This document shows positions 9,776 through 19,235 of a stretch of DNA of 64,000 nt, one piece after another. Position 1 is the stretch's first letter; every line of letters starts with the position of its first letter. The stretch lies in contig CAJXSL010000002.1 of assembly GCA_913060875.1 (NCBI GenBank), positions 124,001-188,000 on the forward strand, in the 5' to 3' direction. The DNA is from an uncultured Desulfobacteraceae bacterium. Lineage in GTDB: Bacteria > Desulfobacterota > Desulfobacteria > Desulfobacterales > UBA5852. The position numbers and the translations under genes were made by a program. The notes under the pieces were generated by a model, which saw only the letters and a list, made by a program, of their open reading frames with translations, was not told the origin of the DNA and ran no database searches.

Positions 9776-11317
9776 TCATTCCGGATCCCCGGACGCGCCT
9801 CTCTGCGGCAACCGCCAGCACAGAAAAAAACAAAGGACCGCCGCGGCCAGAACGGTCCAAAATACGGCTGTGACCCCCTCTCCGACGCATTCCTGAACCA
9901 CCGCCCGTATCTCCGGCGGCAGCGCCGTCAAAACGTCGGGGCGCAGCAACTCCCCGAGTTGATGCGGTCCTTGCGCCGTAACCCCGACGGGCAGTTGCGC
10001 CCAAAATCCCTGATCACGGATGGCATCCTCCAGCGCGCTGAAACGGGCAACGATCAGACTGCCCCCGACGCCGACCCCCACCGTGCCGCCCAGGGTTCGG
10101 GCAAACTGGTTCGATCCCGTGGCAACACCGAGCGCATGCGCCGGCACGGCCGACTGTACCGCCAGCAGCGTGGCCAGGGCAACGAAGCCCATGCCGATGC
10201 CGATGACAAAAAAACTGGTGAAACTGTATAATGTGCCCGTTTCCGGAGAAAAGGCCAATGTCATGGCACTTCCGGCAACAAGGCACACGGCACCGCCAAG
10301 GGCGGCCGACTTGCGCCCCATCCGGTCGATGAACTGCCCCAGGCCGATCGATCCCAGGGACCAGCCCAGGCTTAGGGACAGCATGGCAACACCAACCTCC
10401 ATGGGGGACTTGCCCTGGACCCCCTGGATGAACAGCGGCGCATAGGCGAACATGGAAAAAATGGCAAAACTGCTGAGAAAGACAGCCGCATTGCCGGTGC
10501 TGAATCCCCGATCGCGGAAGAACCCCATCGGCAGGATGGGATCCCGGGCGCGCTTTTCCACCATAATAAAAACGATGGTGCCGATCCCAAACAGGGCCAG
10601 CAGACCCAAGATGGGGAGTGAATCCCATGGGTAGGTCCGCCCCCCCAGAAGAAAAGCGAATAAAAAGGCCAGGATTGACGTCGACAGGGTGGCAACCCCC
10701 AGAAAATCCAGCGACACCTCCGCCTTTTTCGATCGAAGTTCGACAAGATAGGTGCCGATGCCCCACAGAGAAAGGGCCCCTAACGGCAGGTTGACGAAAA
10801 AAATCCACCGCCACGAAAAATAGGTCACGATGAATCCCCCCAGCGTCGGCCCGAGCACACTGGCAATGCCCCAGATGGAGCTTGCCAGGGAAAGGGTGCG
10901 TCCCCGCTTTTCCGGTGGGGCCACATCCGCCAGGACGATATAGACCAGTGCGAAGATCCCGCCGGCACCGACGCCCTGAACCACCCGGGCCATAATCAGA
11001 AACACCATGTTCACGGCGCAGCCTGCGGCCGCCGAGGACAGGCTGAACAAGACGATGGCCCCCATGAAAAGACGGCGATTGTTGTAGAGGTCCGCCAGTT
11101 TCCCGAATATGGGTAACGAAACCGCCCGGGCCAGGAAATAAGCCGAATAAACCCAGCTGTATAGCTGCAGGCCACCCAGCTCGGCGACAATCGTCGGCAT
11201 GGCGGCCGACATGACCAGCGCGTCCAGGGCCCCCAAAAAGAGCGCCAGAAGAGCCGCCCCGGTAATGGTCATCCGTTGTGCCGGTGTAATCGTCAACGCA
11301 GGGCGTCCCTTTCTCAT
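9776..11317 (-). CDS. MFS transporter, DHA2/EmrB drug:proton type, 14 TM
   Basis: A 513-residue inner-membrane transporter of the 14-segment DHA2 family. Diagnostic parts are the TM1 LDALVMSAAMPTIVAELGG, the A-like motif FGKLADLYNNRRLF, the motif-C region (WGIASVLGPTLGGFIV) and FSWRWIFFVNLPLG. Substrates are likely toxic organics, but specificity cannot be read. The ATG at 11317 is preferred over a TTG one codon earlier. The gene stands alone; no regulator or membrane-fusion partner is adjacent. Confidence 0.9.
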   Translation of the reverse strand: MRKGRPALTITPAQRMTITGAALLALFLGALDALVMSAAMPTIVAELGGLQLYSWVYSAYFLARAVSLPIFGKLADLYNNRRLFMGAIVLFSLSSAAAGCAVNMVFLIMARVVQGVGAGGIFALVYIVLADVAPPEKRGRTLSLASSIWGIASVLGPTLGGFIVTYFSWRWIFFVNLPLGALSLWGIGTYLVELRSKKAEVSLDFLGVATLSTSILAFLFAFLLGGRTYPWDSLPILGLLALFGIGTIVFIMVEKRARDPILPMGFFRDRGFSTGNAAVFLSSFAIFSMFAYAPLFIQGVQGKSPMEVGVAMLSLSLGWSLGSIGLGQFIDRMGRKSAALGGAVCLVAGSAMTLAFSPETGTLYSFTSFFVIGIGMGFVALATLLAVQSAVPAHALGVATGSNQFARTLGGTVGVGVGGSLIVARFSALEDAIRDQGFWAQLPVGVTAQGPHQLGELLRPDVLTALPPEIRAVVQECVGEGVTAVFWTVLAAAVLCFFLCWRLPQRGASGDPE

Positions 11318-11493
11318 CAAGATTCAATTCATGGTTTGCCGGTGTCTGGCGATCCACGGCCAAACGGGCCCGGCTTCGTTCTTAGCATTTCTATCAGAAC
11401 CCGCACCAACTGCCAATCCGTCTCTTTCCCTGACGGTCGCACAATGCTATGGTGAGCGCAGGTTGCCCCATTGGAGGGTGTGGTCCGGAGCTA

Positions 11494-11625
11494 TCCCGGA
11501 TATTTCATGAAAATATTCATAGATATAAGATCTATGCAGAGTTTGATTATCAGGTAGCACTTTGCAATCTGCGCCGATTTTCAAGAACGCAGAAAAAATG
11601 TCACCCTACGGGCCCGCCCAGGAGC
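11494..11625. repeat. Decayed part of the 262-bp TAACCCGAA repeat
   Basis: Begins CCCGGATATTTCATGAAA and then runs parallel to the copy at 48278-48540: both contain TTTGCAA(T/C)CTGCG(C/T)CGATTT and ACGCAGAAAAAAT followed by CCACCCT-like sequence. The outer terminal bases are altered. It fills most of the region upstream of the TPR gene at 11634, so that gene's leader and ribosome site may come from the repeat. The rest of this intergenic region (11318-11493) shows nothing recognisable. Confidence 0.6.
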
Positions 11626-11633
11626 ACGTTGTC

Positions 11634-12893
11634 ATGTCACTGATGAAACTATTTTCCGGCCCGTCAGCGGAAAAACTCGAAGCACGGGGCGATATCCTTA
11701 TGGCATCCGGTCAATGGGGGCAGGCGCAACTGGTTTATGAACGTGCGCTCCACAAACGTGAAAAAAACACCCCGCCCGATGGTCATCGATGCCGGTCCCT
11801 CCAGGCAAAGCTCCAAAAGGCAAGGGAGGCCCTGGCCCGGGAGCATTACCAAACGGCCCGGGACTACCACGACGGCGGTTATGACGACGAAGCCCGCGAA
11901 GCCCTGCATCTGGCCATGGACATGAGCCGCGACCCGGCTTTCCTGGAAACGTTGGCCCGGGAAATAGCCGACCTGGACAGCCAGCCCGGATCAAACGCCG
12001 CTGCGGCCCCGGCCAGCACGGCGCCCCCCATTCCCCATGAGGTGGAAACGCCCCCATCGGCTCACACCGTTTCCGAAGAAGAATATTTCCGGGCCCTCTG
12101 TCATACGCTGCCCGAGGATGTGGGGCGCGTCTATCAAAACTATGGCAAGGACTTCGTCACCGGCTATGTGGCCTTGAACACGGGGCAGTTCCCCATCGCC
12201 ATCACGCACCTGGAACGCGCCCTGGCAGCCGCCTCCCGGCCGGACAGTTATATTCCCCTGGAGCTGGCCACCGCCTATGCCAACAGCGGCCGCATGAAAG
12301 ATGCCCGAGAGCTTCTGGAGCCGTTTCTGGTCCACCACCCGGATGCCCTCCCCGCCTATCAACTCCTGTGCGAGATTTATTGGGCCGAGGGGAACTTTTC
12401 CCGGGTGGATACACTGCTGGCCTCACTGCCCCCGGAGTTGGCGGCCTCCCGGGCCGGTATGCAGTTGCGGGGGGAAACCCTCTACCGTGCCGGTCATTTC
12501 AACCAGGCCCGTGATTTCTATCGCCGCGTCCTCGCAACCTATGGCTGGCATGACGCCATGGCGATGCAACTTGCCAAAACGCTGGAAGCTCTGAACGCGT
12601 TTTCCGAAGCCCGATCCGTATACGCAGACATCATGGAACGCTGCCGCGGCTGCCGCACCCGGATCGATCCCCAGATCAAGCACCAATATGCCGAACTCTC
12701 TTTCGCCGAGGGCCATCGGGGGGCAAACCTCCTGGAGCTTTATCTGGCCCTGGCCCGGGAACGCCCGGATGCTGCCGCACTCTATTTCGACCGTGTCAGT
12801 CAGATATATTTTTCCCAGGGTAATGACCATGAGGGAGAACGCTTCCGTGCGTTTGCCTCACGGGCGCGTTCCGAACACAACCCATCCCCATGA
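11634..12893 (+). CDS. Tetratricopeptide-repeat protein
   Basis: A 419-residue soluble protein with helical TPR-like repeats from residue 14 (GDILMASGQWGQAQLVYERAL) through about 400, for example LAVALNTGQFPIAITHLERAL-like and AYANSGRMKDARELLEPFLV units. A CxxC pair occurs in MERCRGCRTRIDP. It is coupled by an ATGA overlap (12890-12893) to the next gene, also TPR-containing. The ATG at 11634 is chosen for AGGAG upstream; an earlier in-frame ATG lies inside a repeat. A scaffold or assembly role is the usual function; the partner is unknown. Confidence 0.8.
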   Translation: MSLMKLFSGPSAEKLEARGDILMASGQWGQAQLVYERALHKREKNTPPDGHRCRSLQAKLQKAREALAREHYQTARDYHDGGYDDEAREALHLAMDMSRDPAFLETLAREIADLDSQPGSNAAAAPASTAPPIPHEVETPPSAHTVSEEEYFRALCHTLPEDVGRVYQNYGKDFVTGYVALNTGQFPIAITHLERALAAASRPDSYIPLELATAYANSGRMKDARELLEPFLVHHPDALPAYQLLCEIYWAEGNFSRVDTLLASLPPELAASRAGMQLRGETLYRAGHFNQARDFYRRVLATYGWHDAMAMQLAKTLEALNAFSEARSVYADIMERCRGCRTRIDPQIKHQYAELSFAEGHRGANLLELYLALARERPDAAALYFDRVSQIYFSQGNDHEGERFRAFASRARSEHNPSP

Positions 12894-13573
12894 CGAGAGA
12901 CCTTTTGGTAATGACAACGGCCGCCCCCCCAAACCGCTGGAAAAAATGGATCGCCATCCTTTTAATCGTATTGGTTGCCCTTATCGGGGCCAGCTATCTG
13001 GTCTACACGCAACTCGAGAGCGGACGGGTGCCGCCTCTGGCCCTGTTGATCCTGGCGGCGGTCATCTCCCTGGCAATCCCCATGGTCCGCTCTAATTTTT
13101 TTCCCAGTGTACGGGATTGCGAAACGGAATATGCCTTTCATGAGCAGCGCCTGGAAAGAGAAATATCCGACTGCATCAACGACGCGCTGGGGCCGGAACC
13201 CCTCCAGGGGCTTTTTTCCGGATCCGCAGACCAGAGGGCTTCAACCAGCGCCCACGTGAATCAATTGCTGGCACAGGAACAATGCCGCCAAAGCCCTGAC
13301 CTGCATTTTGCGCTGCTGTTTTCCATGGCCCGGTTCCATGAAAAAGCCGGTGACCCTGTCGCCAGTATTGCCTATCTAAAGCAGGCGTTGGATATCCGGC
13401 CGGAGCATTTCATCGCCCGAATGCACCTGGCCGGAAATCTTGAATGGACGGGGGACACGGCCGCGGCCCATCGGCACTACCAGAAGCTTCTGGAAAACAG
13501 GGATAATCTATCCAGGGCCATGGTAAAGCTGGCCACCGCCAAAATAAATGCCGTTGCCGGTGGGCCAAAGTGA
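12890..13573 (+). CDS. Membrane-anchored TPR protein
   Basis: A 227-residue protein with two close hydrophobic segments (about 21-42, WIAILLIVLVALIGASYLVY, and about 50-66, ALLILAAVISLAIP) and a C-terminal domain with TPR features (SIAYLKQALDIRPEHFIARM, NLEWTGDTAAAHRHYQKLLE). Its start overlaps the preceding stop (ATGA), so the two TPR proteins are probably made together and act as a pair at the membrane. Function unknown. Confidence 0.75.
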   Translation: MTRDLLVMTTAAPPNRWKKWIAILLIVLVALIGASYLVYTQLESGRVPPLALLILAAVISLAIPMVRSNFFPSVRDCETEYAFHEQRLEREISDCINDALGPEPLQGLFSGSADQRASTSAHVNQLLAQEQCRQSPDLHFALLFSMARFHEKAGDPVASIAYLKQALDIRPEHFIARMHLAGNLEWTGDTAAAHRHYQKLLENRDNLSRAMVKLATAKINAVAGGPK

Positions 13574-13681
13574 TAACATCTTTGCATTCGCTCTAATCCG
13601 GCCTTAACTTATTCAACATGAATGCCAAACCAACCCATGATAGGGTTGCCGACCAGTCAAACCAGTGAACGGGGTAAACCC

Positions 13682-14056
13682 ATGAATCATTTTTGCCGGC
13701 TCATGCAAATACCGAAATGGTTGCGCTTATTCCTGGCCTGGATCCTGATCGGCATCGGTCTGCCCCTTTTCCTGACACCCATACCCGGCGGCTTTTTAAT
13801 TGCTGCGGCAGGCGGCATGCTGCTTTTCTGTGCATCCCCTGCCCTGCGAAACCGGTTGCAGAACGCGGTCGAGCGTTTTCCGAAACTGGCGCGCCGCTTA
13901 GCCCCCATGTTCCGCACCTGCGATTCCTGCCCCAACGTTTGCCGGGACCTCCCCCCCCCAATTGGGGTCACCCCCATCACCATTCCGGGTGAAAGATCCC
14001 GCAGCCAGGTTTCATCCACCCTGCCGCCCCCATCGGACACCACCAGGCCATTGTGA
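13682..14056 (+). CDS. Small two-TM membrane protein, PGPGW-like
   Basis: A 124-residue protein with one long or two short hydrophobic stretches near the N-terminus (LRLFLAWILIGIGLPLFLTP, then GGFLIAAAGGMLLFCAS) joined by PIPGG, reminiscent of small PGPGW-type inner-membrane proteins. The rest is basic, then Pro/Ser-rich and probably unstructured. An upstream in-frame ATG (13622) would add 20 residues; neither start has a strong ribosome site. The conserved-looking part ends near residue 85. Confidence 0.55.
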   Translation: MNHFCRLMQIPKWLRLFLAWILIGIGLPLFLTPIPGGFLIAAAGGMLLFCASPALRNRLQNAVERFPKLARRLAPMFRTCDSCPNVCRDLPPPIGVTPITIPGERSRSQVSSTLPPPSDTTRPL

Positions 14057-14390
14057 TATGCGGTTATCCGAAAAAGCCACGTTTGGCTAAGTGCAACCGC
14101 TTGAACCACGAAGGTTATGAAGGACACGAAGGGATTCATCTGCTCTGGCCGGTTTTTCTTCGTGCTCTTCGTGCTCTTCGTGGTAAATTCTTGTTGACGG
14201 GAGCTTGGCAGAGAACCGTTTTGTGATCACAGCCCTTAAGCGGCAGCCATAAGGACCGGCCGTTCAGAGCCACCCCGGGTCCTCCCCCGTTTTGAAATTC
14301 GCCTTAAAGTCTGTCGGGAAAATGCCGATAATCTATTTCCTGGGACAATCCTTTTTTTGAAACTGCGTCCTATAGTTGAGCCCGAACACC
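14057..14390. other. Intergenic region carrying a CACGAAG inverted repeat
   Basis: 334 bp before the HD-GYP gene. It contains the repeat listed at 14104-14183. The C-rich part at 14270-14290 was checked for a c-di-GMP riboswitch and lacks its conserved bases. Confidence 0.4.
14104..14183. repeat. CACGAAG inverted-repeat element
   Basis: The left arm AACCACGAAG (14104) with a further ACACGAAG faces a right arm with three TTCGTG units (CTTCGTGCTCTTCGTG then CTTCGTGGT). This is an intergenic hairpin-forming repeat, not coding. Confidence 0.6.
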
Positions 14391-15308
14391 ATGGATAAAG
14401 AATATATTCCCGTCAGAAACTCCCATTTGCATTACTACCGGGCGGTTCCCCTTTACTACCAGAATAAAGACCACACTTTCGGCCTGTACAAACCTCCGGG
14501 GAAAACGTTGGATGACATGCGTCTTGAAAAAGCGCATCACCCCCGGCGGCTTTTTATCAAGCACCTTGATAAGATTAAGAGCATCAACGAAGTTCAACGC
14601 GCCTTCAACCGACAACTGGAAGACCATATCAAATCCGGAGACCCGGAAGGCGTCAAAAATATTCTGGTCGATATTGTCGAAGAAACGTTTACGGAACCCC
14701 GAAGCGGTAGTGTGGAAGGCCTTTCGGAAACGGTCAACATTATTGTCAGTGATTGCACGAACGAATCCGACATCCTCAATCGGATTTTAGGATTGTCTCG
14801 AAACGACTACACGTCCGCCTTGCATTCGGTCAACGTCATGGCGCTGGCGATCAGCTATGCCGCGCACACCGACATGAGCCTGCAGGACAAAAAACGCCTG
14901 GGGTTGAGTGCACTCTTGCACGATATCGGCAAAACACGGATCAATGCCGATATCTTATCGGCCCCGCGGAAATTATCCAACGAGGAATTCAACCGCATCA
15001 AGGCGCATACGACCATTGGCTACAACATTCTGGACACCTGCCGATTCCCCCAAGCCGAGATCAAACTCTGCGCCCTTCAACATCACGAAAAAGCCGATGG
15101 AAGCGGCTATCCCCGGGGACTGACGCGCATCAACCCCGTGGCCGAAATCATCGGCCTGATCGACTGTTACGAGGCGCTTACCAATGACGACCGCCCCTAT
15201 CGGAACGCCATGGATCCGCTCAAGGCACTTACGATTATCAAGGACGATGTGGTGGCCGGCAAATTCAACCGGAAGATCTTCGAGCAGTTCGCCTACAGTC
15301 TGCTCTAA
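14391..15308 (+). CDS. HD-GYP domain protein, probable c-di-GMP phosphodiesterase
   Basis: A 305-residue protein. The first 130 residues are an uncharacterised region. Residues about 140-300 are an HD-GYP domain with the metal-binding HD in LSALLHDIGKTRINADIL, the downstream His in HTTIGYNIL, and the signature HHEKADGSGYPRGL. All expected metal ligands are visible, so hydrolysis of c-di-GMP is likely. No receiver or membrane segment is attached. An in-frame TTG at 14376 is an alternative start. Confidence 0.88.
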   Translation: MDKEYIPVRNSHLHYYRAVPLYYQNKDHTFGLYKPPGKTLDDMRLEKAHHPRRLFIKHLDKIKSINEVQRAFNRQLEDHIKSGDPEGVKNILVDIVEETFTEPRSGSVEGLSETVNIIVSDCTNESDILNRILGLSRNDYTSALHSVNVMALAISYAAHTDMSLQDKKRLGLSALLHDIGKTRINADILSAPRKLSNEEFNRIKAHTTIGYNILDTCRFPQAEIKLCALQHHEKADGSGYPRGLTRINPVAEIIGLIDCYEALTNDDRPYRNAMDPLKALTIIKDDVVAGKFNRKIFEQFAYSLL

Positions 15309-15332
15309 GCATTTGAAAATGAAATATTCGGT

Positions 15333-15827
15333 CTAGGCGGCAAACAAATAAAAGCCGATGGCCTTGGCATTGGGATCAGCCGGGTCCGTCGGGGAAAATT
15401 CCGCCCCCAGATCAGCGCCATCAATCCTCCGGACCACGCTCTCCTGCCGTATTCGGGATTGTTTGCGGTCGTTCAGGCGGAACTCGACCACGAGCTTATC
15501 CCCGATGCGCATGGGCGTGCTTTCTTTAAGACGCAGTCTCACCCCGGTCCGGGACAAATCGAGGATGGCCATATCCCCTCTGCCCACATGACGGCCACCG
15601 GGAACCTGGGAATAGAACCCTTCAAAATTGACAGTCTTGCGGAAATGACGCCGCCGCTCCAGCTGCGCCGGGTATTGATGACCGCAGGGGCACTTGATCC
15701 TGATTTTAACGATCTGCTTCAGGGCCATATACGGCGAGGCATCAATGCACTTGCTCCGTTCACATGCCGGACAGGCCAACGTGGCTTTGTTATCACGGGT
15801 TATGAATATCTTATGCATGGCGTTCAC
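15333..15827 (-). CDS. PilZ protein with an N-terminal zinc-ribbon-like region
   Basis: A 164-residue protein. Residues 18-55 hold four Cys in two pairs (LACPACERSKC and KCPCGHQYPAQ), compatible with a zinc ribbon. Residues about 57-150 are a PilZ domain with ERRRHFRKTVNF (RxxxR) and ILDLSRTGVRLRL (DxSxxG), so c-di-GMP binding is expected. It faces the HD-GYP gene convergently with only 24 bp between them. Confidence 0.8.
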   Translation of the reverse strand: MNAMHKIFITRDNKATLACPACERSKCIDASPYMALKQIVKIRIKCPCGHQYPAQLERRRHFRKTVNFEGFYSQVPGGRHVGRGDMAILDLSRTGVRLRLKESTPMRIGDKLVVEFRLNDRKQSRIRQESVVRRIDGADLGAEFSPTDPADPNAKAIGFYLFAA

Positions 15828-16145
15828 TTTGCTCTTTTATCGGTTGAAGCGACCCATCATCGGCGCGATAACGGAAAAGAGTAAGGCGCATCCTGACCAA
15901 TGAGGGCTTCGCATCCACTCCGTCAACCGTTTCGGGCCGCATCGGCGTGAAATGTGTTAAATTCAATTATCGACCGCTGGAAAAAATTCTTAAGCAGAGA
16001 AATGCGGGAGGGGGGGAAACAGTTCGGATTGACGCTTCCGATCGCGCCTGGGTTATTGGCCACCATACAACCACCCGCGAGAGCAGGTCATGCCGACGGG
16101 TCAAGGCCTGGTGGTGTCATTCTAATGTTTCTAAACGGGGGAAGT
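15828..16145. other. Intergenic region with no recognised element
   Basis: 318 bp between two minus-strand signalling genes. It should hold the promoter of the PilZ gene; no box, hairpin or repeat stands out. Confidence 0.35.
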
Positions 16146-18440
16146 CTATTCCTGCACCACACGGTTGCGGCCGGTGCGTTTGGCCGTATAAAGGGCATTA
16201 TCGGCGCGCCGGATCATGGTTTCGAGGGCAACATCCTCATCATGAAGACCGGTTAACCCGATACTCACGGTAAAGCGGATGAGGTCCTTGCCGGGACGGG
16301 CTTCGACATGGCTGTTCATCACCCGATCCCTCAACCGCTCAGCCACAAGAACGGCCTTGGCCGCATCGGTTTCCGGCAAAACAGCAGAAAACTCTTCGCC
16401 CCCGGTTCGTCCGAAAACATCGGTAACGCGAAAGACACTCTGGCATGTCTCCACAAATGTCTTCAGAACGGCATCACCGACGGGATGGCCATGGGTATCG
16501 TTGATTTTCTTGAAGTGGTCCATATCCATCAGCAGCACACTGAAGGGGTGACCGTAGCGGTGGTGCCGCAAAAATTCCTGCCGCGCTTTTTGGAAGAAAC
16601 GGCGACGGTTGAATGCTCCGGTAAGGGGATCGGTGGTTGCCAGGCGCCTCAGTTCCGCCTCCATATGACGTCGCCCGGTAATGTCGTTGCCAACGCTGAG
16701 GATCTCCACAATGCGGCCGTCATTGTCCGTAATGGCACGGTTGGTCCAATAAATCCACACCCGCTTGCCTTCCCGGGTAATGTTTTCGTTCTCATTCTTG
16801 CGAAAACGATCCGGGTCATTCTGGACTTCGAGCATTAAATCGGTAAGATTGCGTTTGGAGATACTCTCACGCTCCGGAACGATGGTGCCGATGACGCTTT
16901 GCCCAATGAGGTCCTGAGCGTCGTATCCGAAAAACTTCAGTCCGTAGGGATTCATAAAAATGATGCGGCCCTCGGCATCCCAGCGCAGGATGATGCTGTT
17001 CACGCTTTCCACGAGATCCCGGTAGTTCTTCTCACTGGATCGGAGCGCCACCTCCACCTCCCGGCGTTCGGTGATTTCGGTTTGCAGGCGGCGATTGGTG
17101 GCAATTAGTTCGGCGGTCCGCTCACGCACACGCGAATCCAGTTCATCCCGTGCTTTTTTAACCGCTTTTTCCGCTTTGTCTTTTTCATTCAGCAGATCGT
17201 CCATCTCGGACTTGATCACCTTGATGGCGTCGTAAATCGGGGACAGGGGGCTGGATATCATATCCTGTTGGGTGGGATTGCTGACGCCGTCCCTCTCCCA
17301 ATCGATGCTGCCGATGAATTCCAGCAAGTGTTCCACCGCCCCGGAGGACAGCGCCTCCTGTTCCGACGGTTGAACCCGATGGTTCTTGTCTCGGGTGGCC
17401 AGGTCTTTCTCTCGGGCCAGGATCAGTGCGCTGTCCAGATCTTTCGCCACCGCGACCGGAAAGGGCAGGACAAACCGTGAAAAATTGACCACGGCCTCCA
17501 TAAACGGGTCCAGACCATAAACAATATAGCGCTTCAGGGGGGCTTTGCGATGCCAGGCCGTGATCGCATCCAGATAGTATTTGCGCGCCCGGCGATCCAC
17601 ACCATGTAAATCCTCAAACCCGCCAACGATGGTGCTGGGGCCCGCCACACTGGCCAATGAACGAGAGATGCGATCCCTTAGGGAGATCAATGGCGCCAGG
17701 TGGATGTCCCGGAAATGCCCTTCCGATATCGAATGCAGGATATGCCCATCGATGACCTCAAACCGGACACGGAAACCCTCCATGTCAAGCTCCCAGTCAT
17801 CACGACGCAGGATCGTATGCGACACACCGTCCGGGGACCGGTAATGGTCTGCCGGATGGCTTGTCGGCAACCCCGCAGCGGAGCCGTCTTGGGCGTAGGC
17901 TGCTTTGAGAAGCGCCATCGACATGGTCACGGCATCCTCGTAACCATCGGCGATATGGACGTTGAAAGGGACCATATTGAGCCGCTTGCCCAGTTTGGTG
18001 CTCATGCGCAGCAAGGGAGACAGGCCGTAGAATATGACCCCAACAAGATGACGGCGCTGAAGCATGCGTCGGATAAAAAACCGGCGCCCTTCCAGACTGG
18101 TGCCCTCCAGGTTGGAATAATCCAGGATATGGATGTAGGGATGCCCGGAAAGATGGTCTGCGATAATGGCTTCCGTAAAATCAAAGGCTTTGTGGACACC
18201 TTCGACCGATGCCCGCCCGTGGTTGTGAGTGATCAGGACAGACCCACCAATGATTTCGGCGGTAATTTTGAACCCTGGTTCAAACGTTATGCCGGTCCAT
18301 TCCGGGCGTCTCTGGACCCCCCAGCCGGAAATCGGGCAAATGCGGTCGGGTTCTCCGGTTGAAAAGCCGTCGTTGGTCTTGGTGCCTTTGGCGCCTTCAT
18401 CCGGCCCTTTCGGATCGGCTTCTGTCGGTGCATCACACAT
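16146..18440 (-). CDS. Diguanylate cyclase with tandem N-terminal sensor-like repeats, PAS and GGDEF
   Basis: A 764-residue soluble protein. Residues about 55-190 and about 225-370 look like two divergent copies of one domain: each has a helix, then VGVIFYGLSPLLRMSTKLGK or KRYIVYGLDPFMEAVVNFSR, then a strand and a further helix. A coiled coil (about 400-450, NEKDKAEKAVKKARDELDSR) leads to a PAS domain and a GGDEF domain. The active site is GGEEF (about 678-682), and RVTD stands exactly five residues before it, which is the product-inhibition I-site. It should make c-di-GMP and be feedback-controlled. No membrane segment was seen. Confidence 0.88.
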   Translation of the reverse strand: MCDAPTEADPKGPDEGAKGTKTNDGFSTGEPDRICPISGWGVQRRPEWTGITFEPGFKITAEIIGGSVLITHNHGRASVEGVHKAFDFTEAIIADHLSGHPYIHILDYSNLEGTSLEGRRFFIRRMLQRRHLVGVIFYGLSPLLRMSTKLGKRLNMVPFNVHIADGYEDAVTMSMALLKAAYAQDGSAAGLPTSHPADHYRSPDGVSHTILRRDDWELDMEGFRVRFEVIDGHILHSISEGHFRDIHLAPLISLRDRISRSLASVAGPSTIVGGFEDLHGVDRRARKYYLDAITAWHRKAPLKRYIVYGLDPFMEAVVNFSRFVLPFPVAVAKDLDSALILAREKDLATRDKNHRVQPSEQEALSSGAVEHLLEFIGSIDWERDGVSNPTQQDMISSPLSPIYDAIKVIKSEMDDLLNEKDKAEKAVKKARDELDSRVRERTAELIATNRRLQTEITERREVEVALRSSEKNYRDLVESVNSIILRWDAEGRIIFMNPYGLKFFGYDAQDLIGQSVIGTIVPERESISKRNLTDLMLEVQNDPDRFRKNENENITREGKRVWIYWTNRAITDNDGRIVEILSVGNDITGRRHMEAELRRLATTDPLTGAFNRRRFFQKARQEFLRHHRYGHPFSVLLMDMDHFKKINDTHGHPVGDAVLKTFVETCQSVFRVTDVFGRTGGEEFSAVLPETDAAKAVLVAERLRDRVMNSHVEARPGKDLIRFTVSIGLTGLHDEDVALETMIRRADNALYTAKRTGRNRVVQE

Positions 18441-18519
18441 ATGGTATGGCTTTGCGCTCTCTGGTATGGATCCGATCTATCTCAGGCGGATCCACAGCAA
18501 CCAGACGTGATTCGAAACA

Positions 18520-18540
18520 TTATGGATGGACACTACTTAG
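18520..18540. repeat. Fragment of the TGGATGGGCACTA repeat
   Basis: TTATGGATGGACACTACTTA matches the right end of the element at 27761-27915 with one change. It is only the terminal 20 bp. Confidence 0.4.
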
Positions 18541-18659
18541 CACAATTCCGATGTCACCTCCAGTCAGGCTTGGCGACTTAAAATCCCGCTTGACCCGTCT
18601 ACGGGTTAACAGTGTACGCCATCAGCATCACTTTTTAACGGACGGAAAAGGAGAGCATC

Positions 18660-19172
18660 ATGGAAAACTTTCAATCAAAACGCAGTACGCAGACGGGTAT
18701 GATGAACTTGGAGGCTTCCCCGCGCGACGTTTTTCCCCTGCTCTGCCCCCGCAGGGAGTACGAATGGATACCGATCTGGCAATGCCGCATGATCTACTCG
18801 GAATCAGGTTACGCCGAAGACAACGGCATTTTCTACACCGATTTTCGCCAGGACCGGGGGCCGGAATGGTGGGTTGTCACACGCTACGAACCCTGCCGCG
18901 CCATCGCTTTCGTACGCCTGGCCCCGAATATCCGTATAACCCGGCTGGACATCCATCTGGCCGCCGACGGCCCCAAACGGACCATCGCCACCTGGACCCA
19001 AACCATGACGGCCCTCAGCCCGGAGGGCAATGCTTATATTGAACGTTACCCGGAATCGGCCTATGCTGAAGAAATTGGCCATCTCGAGAGAATGCTCAAT
19101 CATTTCCTGAAGACCGGCACCATGCTTGAAAATCCCGGGCATATGCCCAAGCCATCCGTTCAACAGGAGTGA
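18660..19172 (+). CDS. SRPBCC-fold protein
   Basis: A 170-residue protein with the START/SRPBCC layout: an N-terminal strand with the early helix SPRDVFPLLCPRREYEWIPI, the central GIFYTDF and WWVVTRYEPCRAIAFVRL strands, and a long C-terminal helix (EEIGHLERMLNHFLKTG). Such proteins bind hydrophobic ligands or act in polyketide/lipid chemistry, but no catalytic residue can be named. AAGGAGAG stands upstream of the ATG. A MerR-type gene follows 63 bp later in the same direction. Confidence 0.7.
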   Translation: MENFQSKRSTQTGMMNLEASPRDVFPLLCPRREYEWIPIWQCRMIYSESGYAEDNGIFYTDFRQDRGPEWWVVTRYEPCRAIAFVRLAPNIRITRLDIHLAADGPKRTIATWTQTMTALSPEGNAYIERYPESAYAEEIGHLERMLNHFLKTGTMLENPGHMPKPSVQQE

Positions 19173-19235
19173 GCCTCCCTCCTCAAAGCGGGCGGCTTCA
19201 GGCTGCTACCTTAAACAGATAGAAGGCAGAGGATC

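Noticed and set aside
14250-14390. c-di-GMP riboswitch before the HD-GYP gene
   Set aside because: The conserved core bases of either known class are absent.
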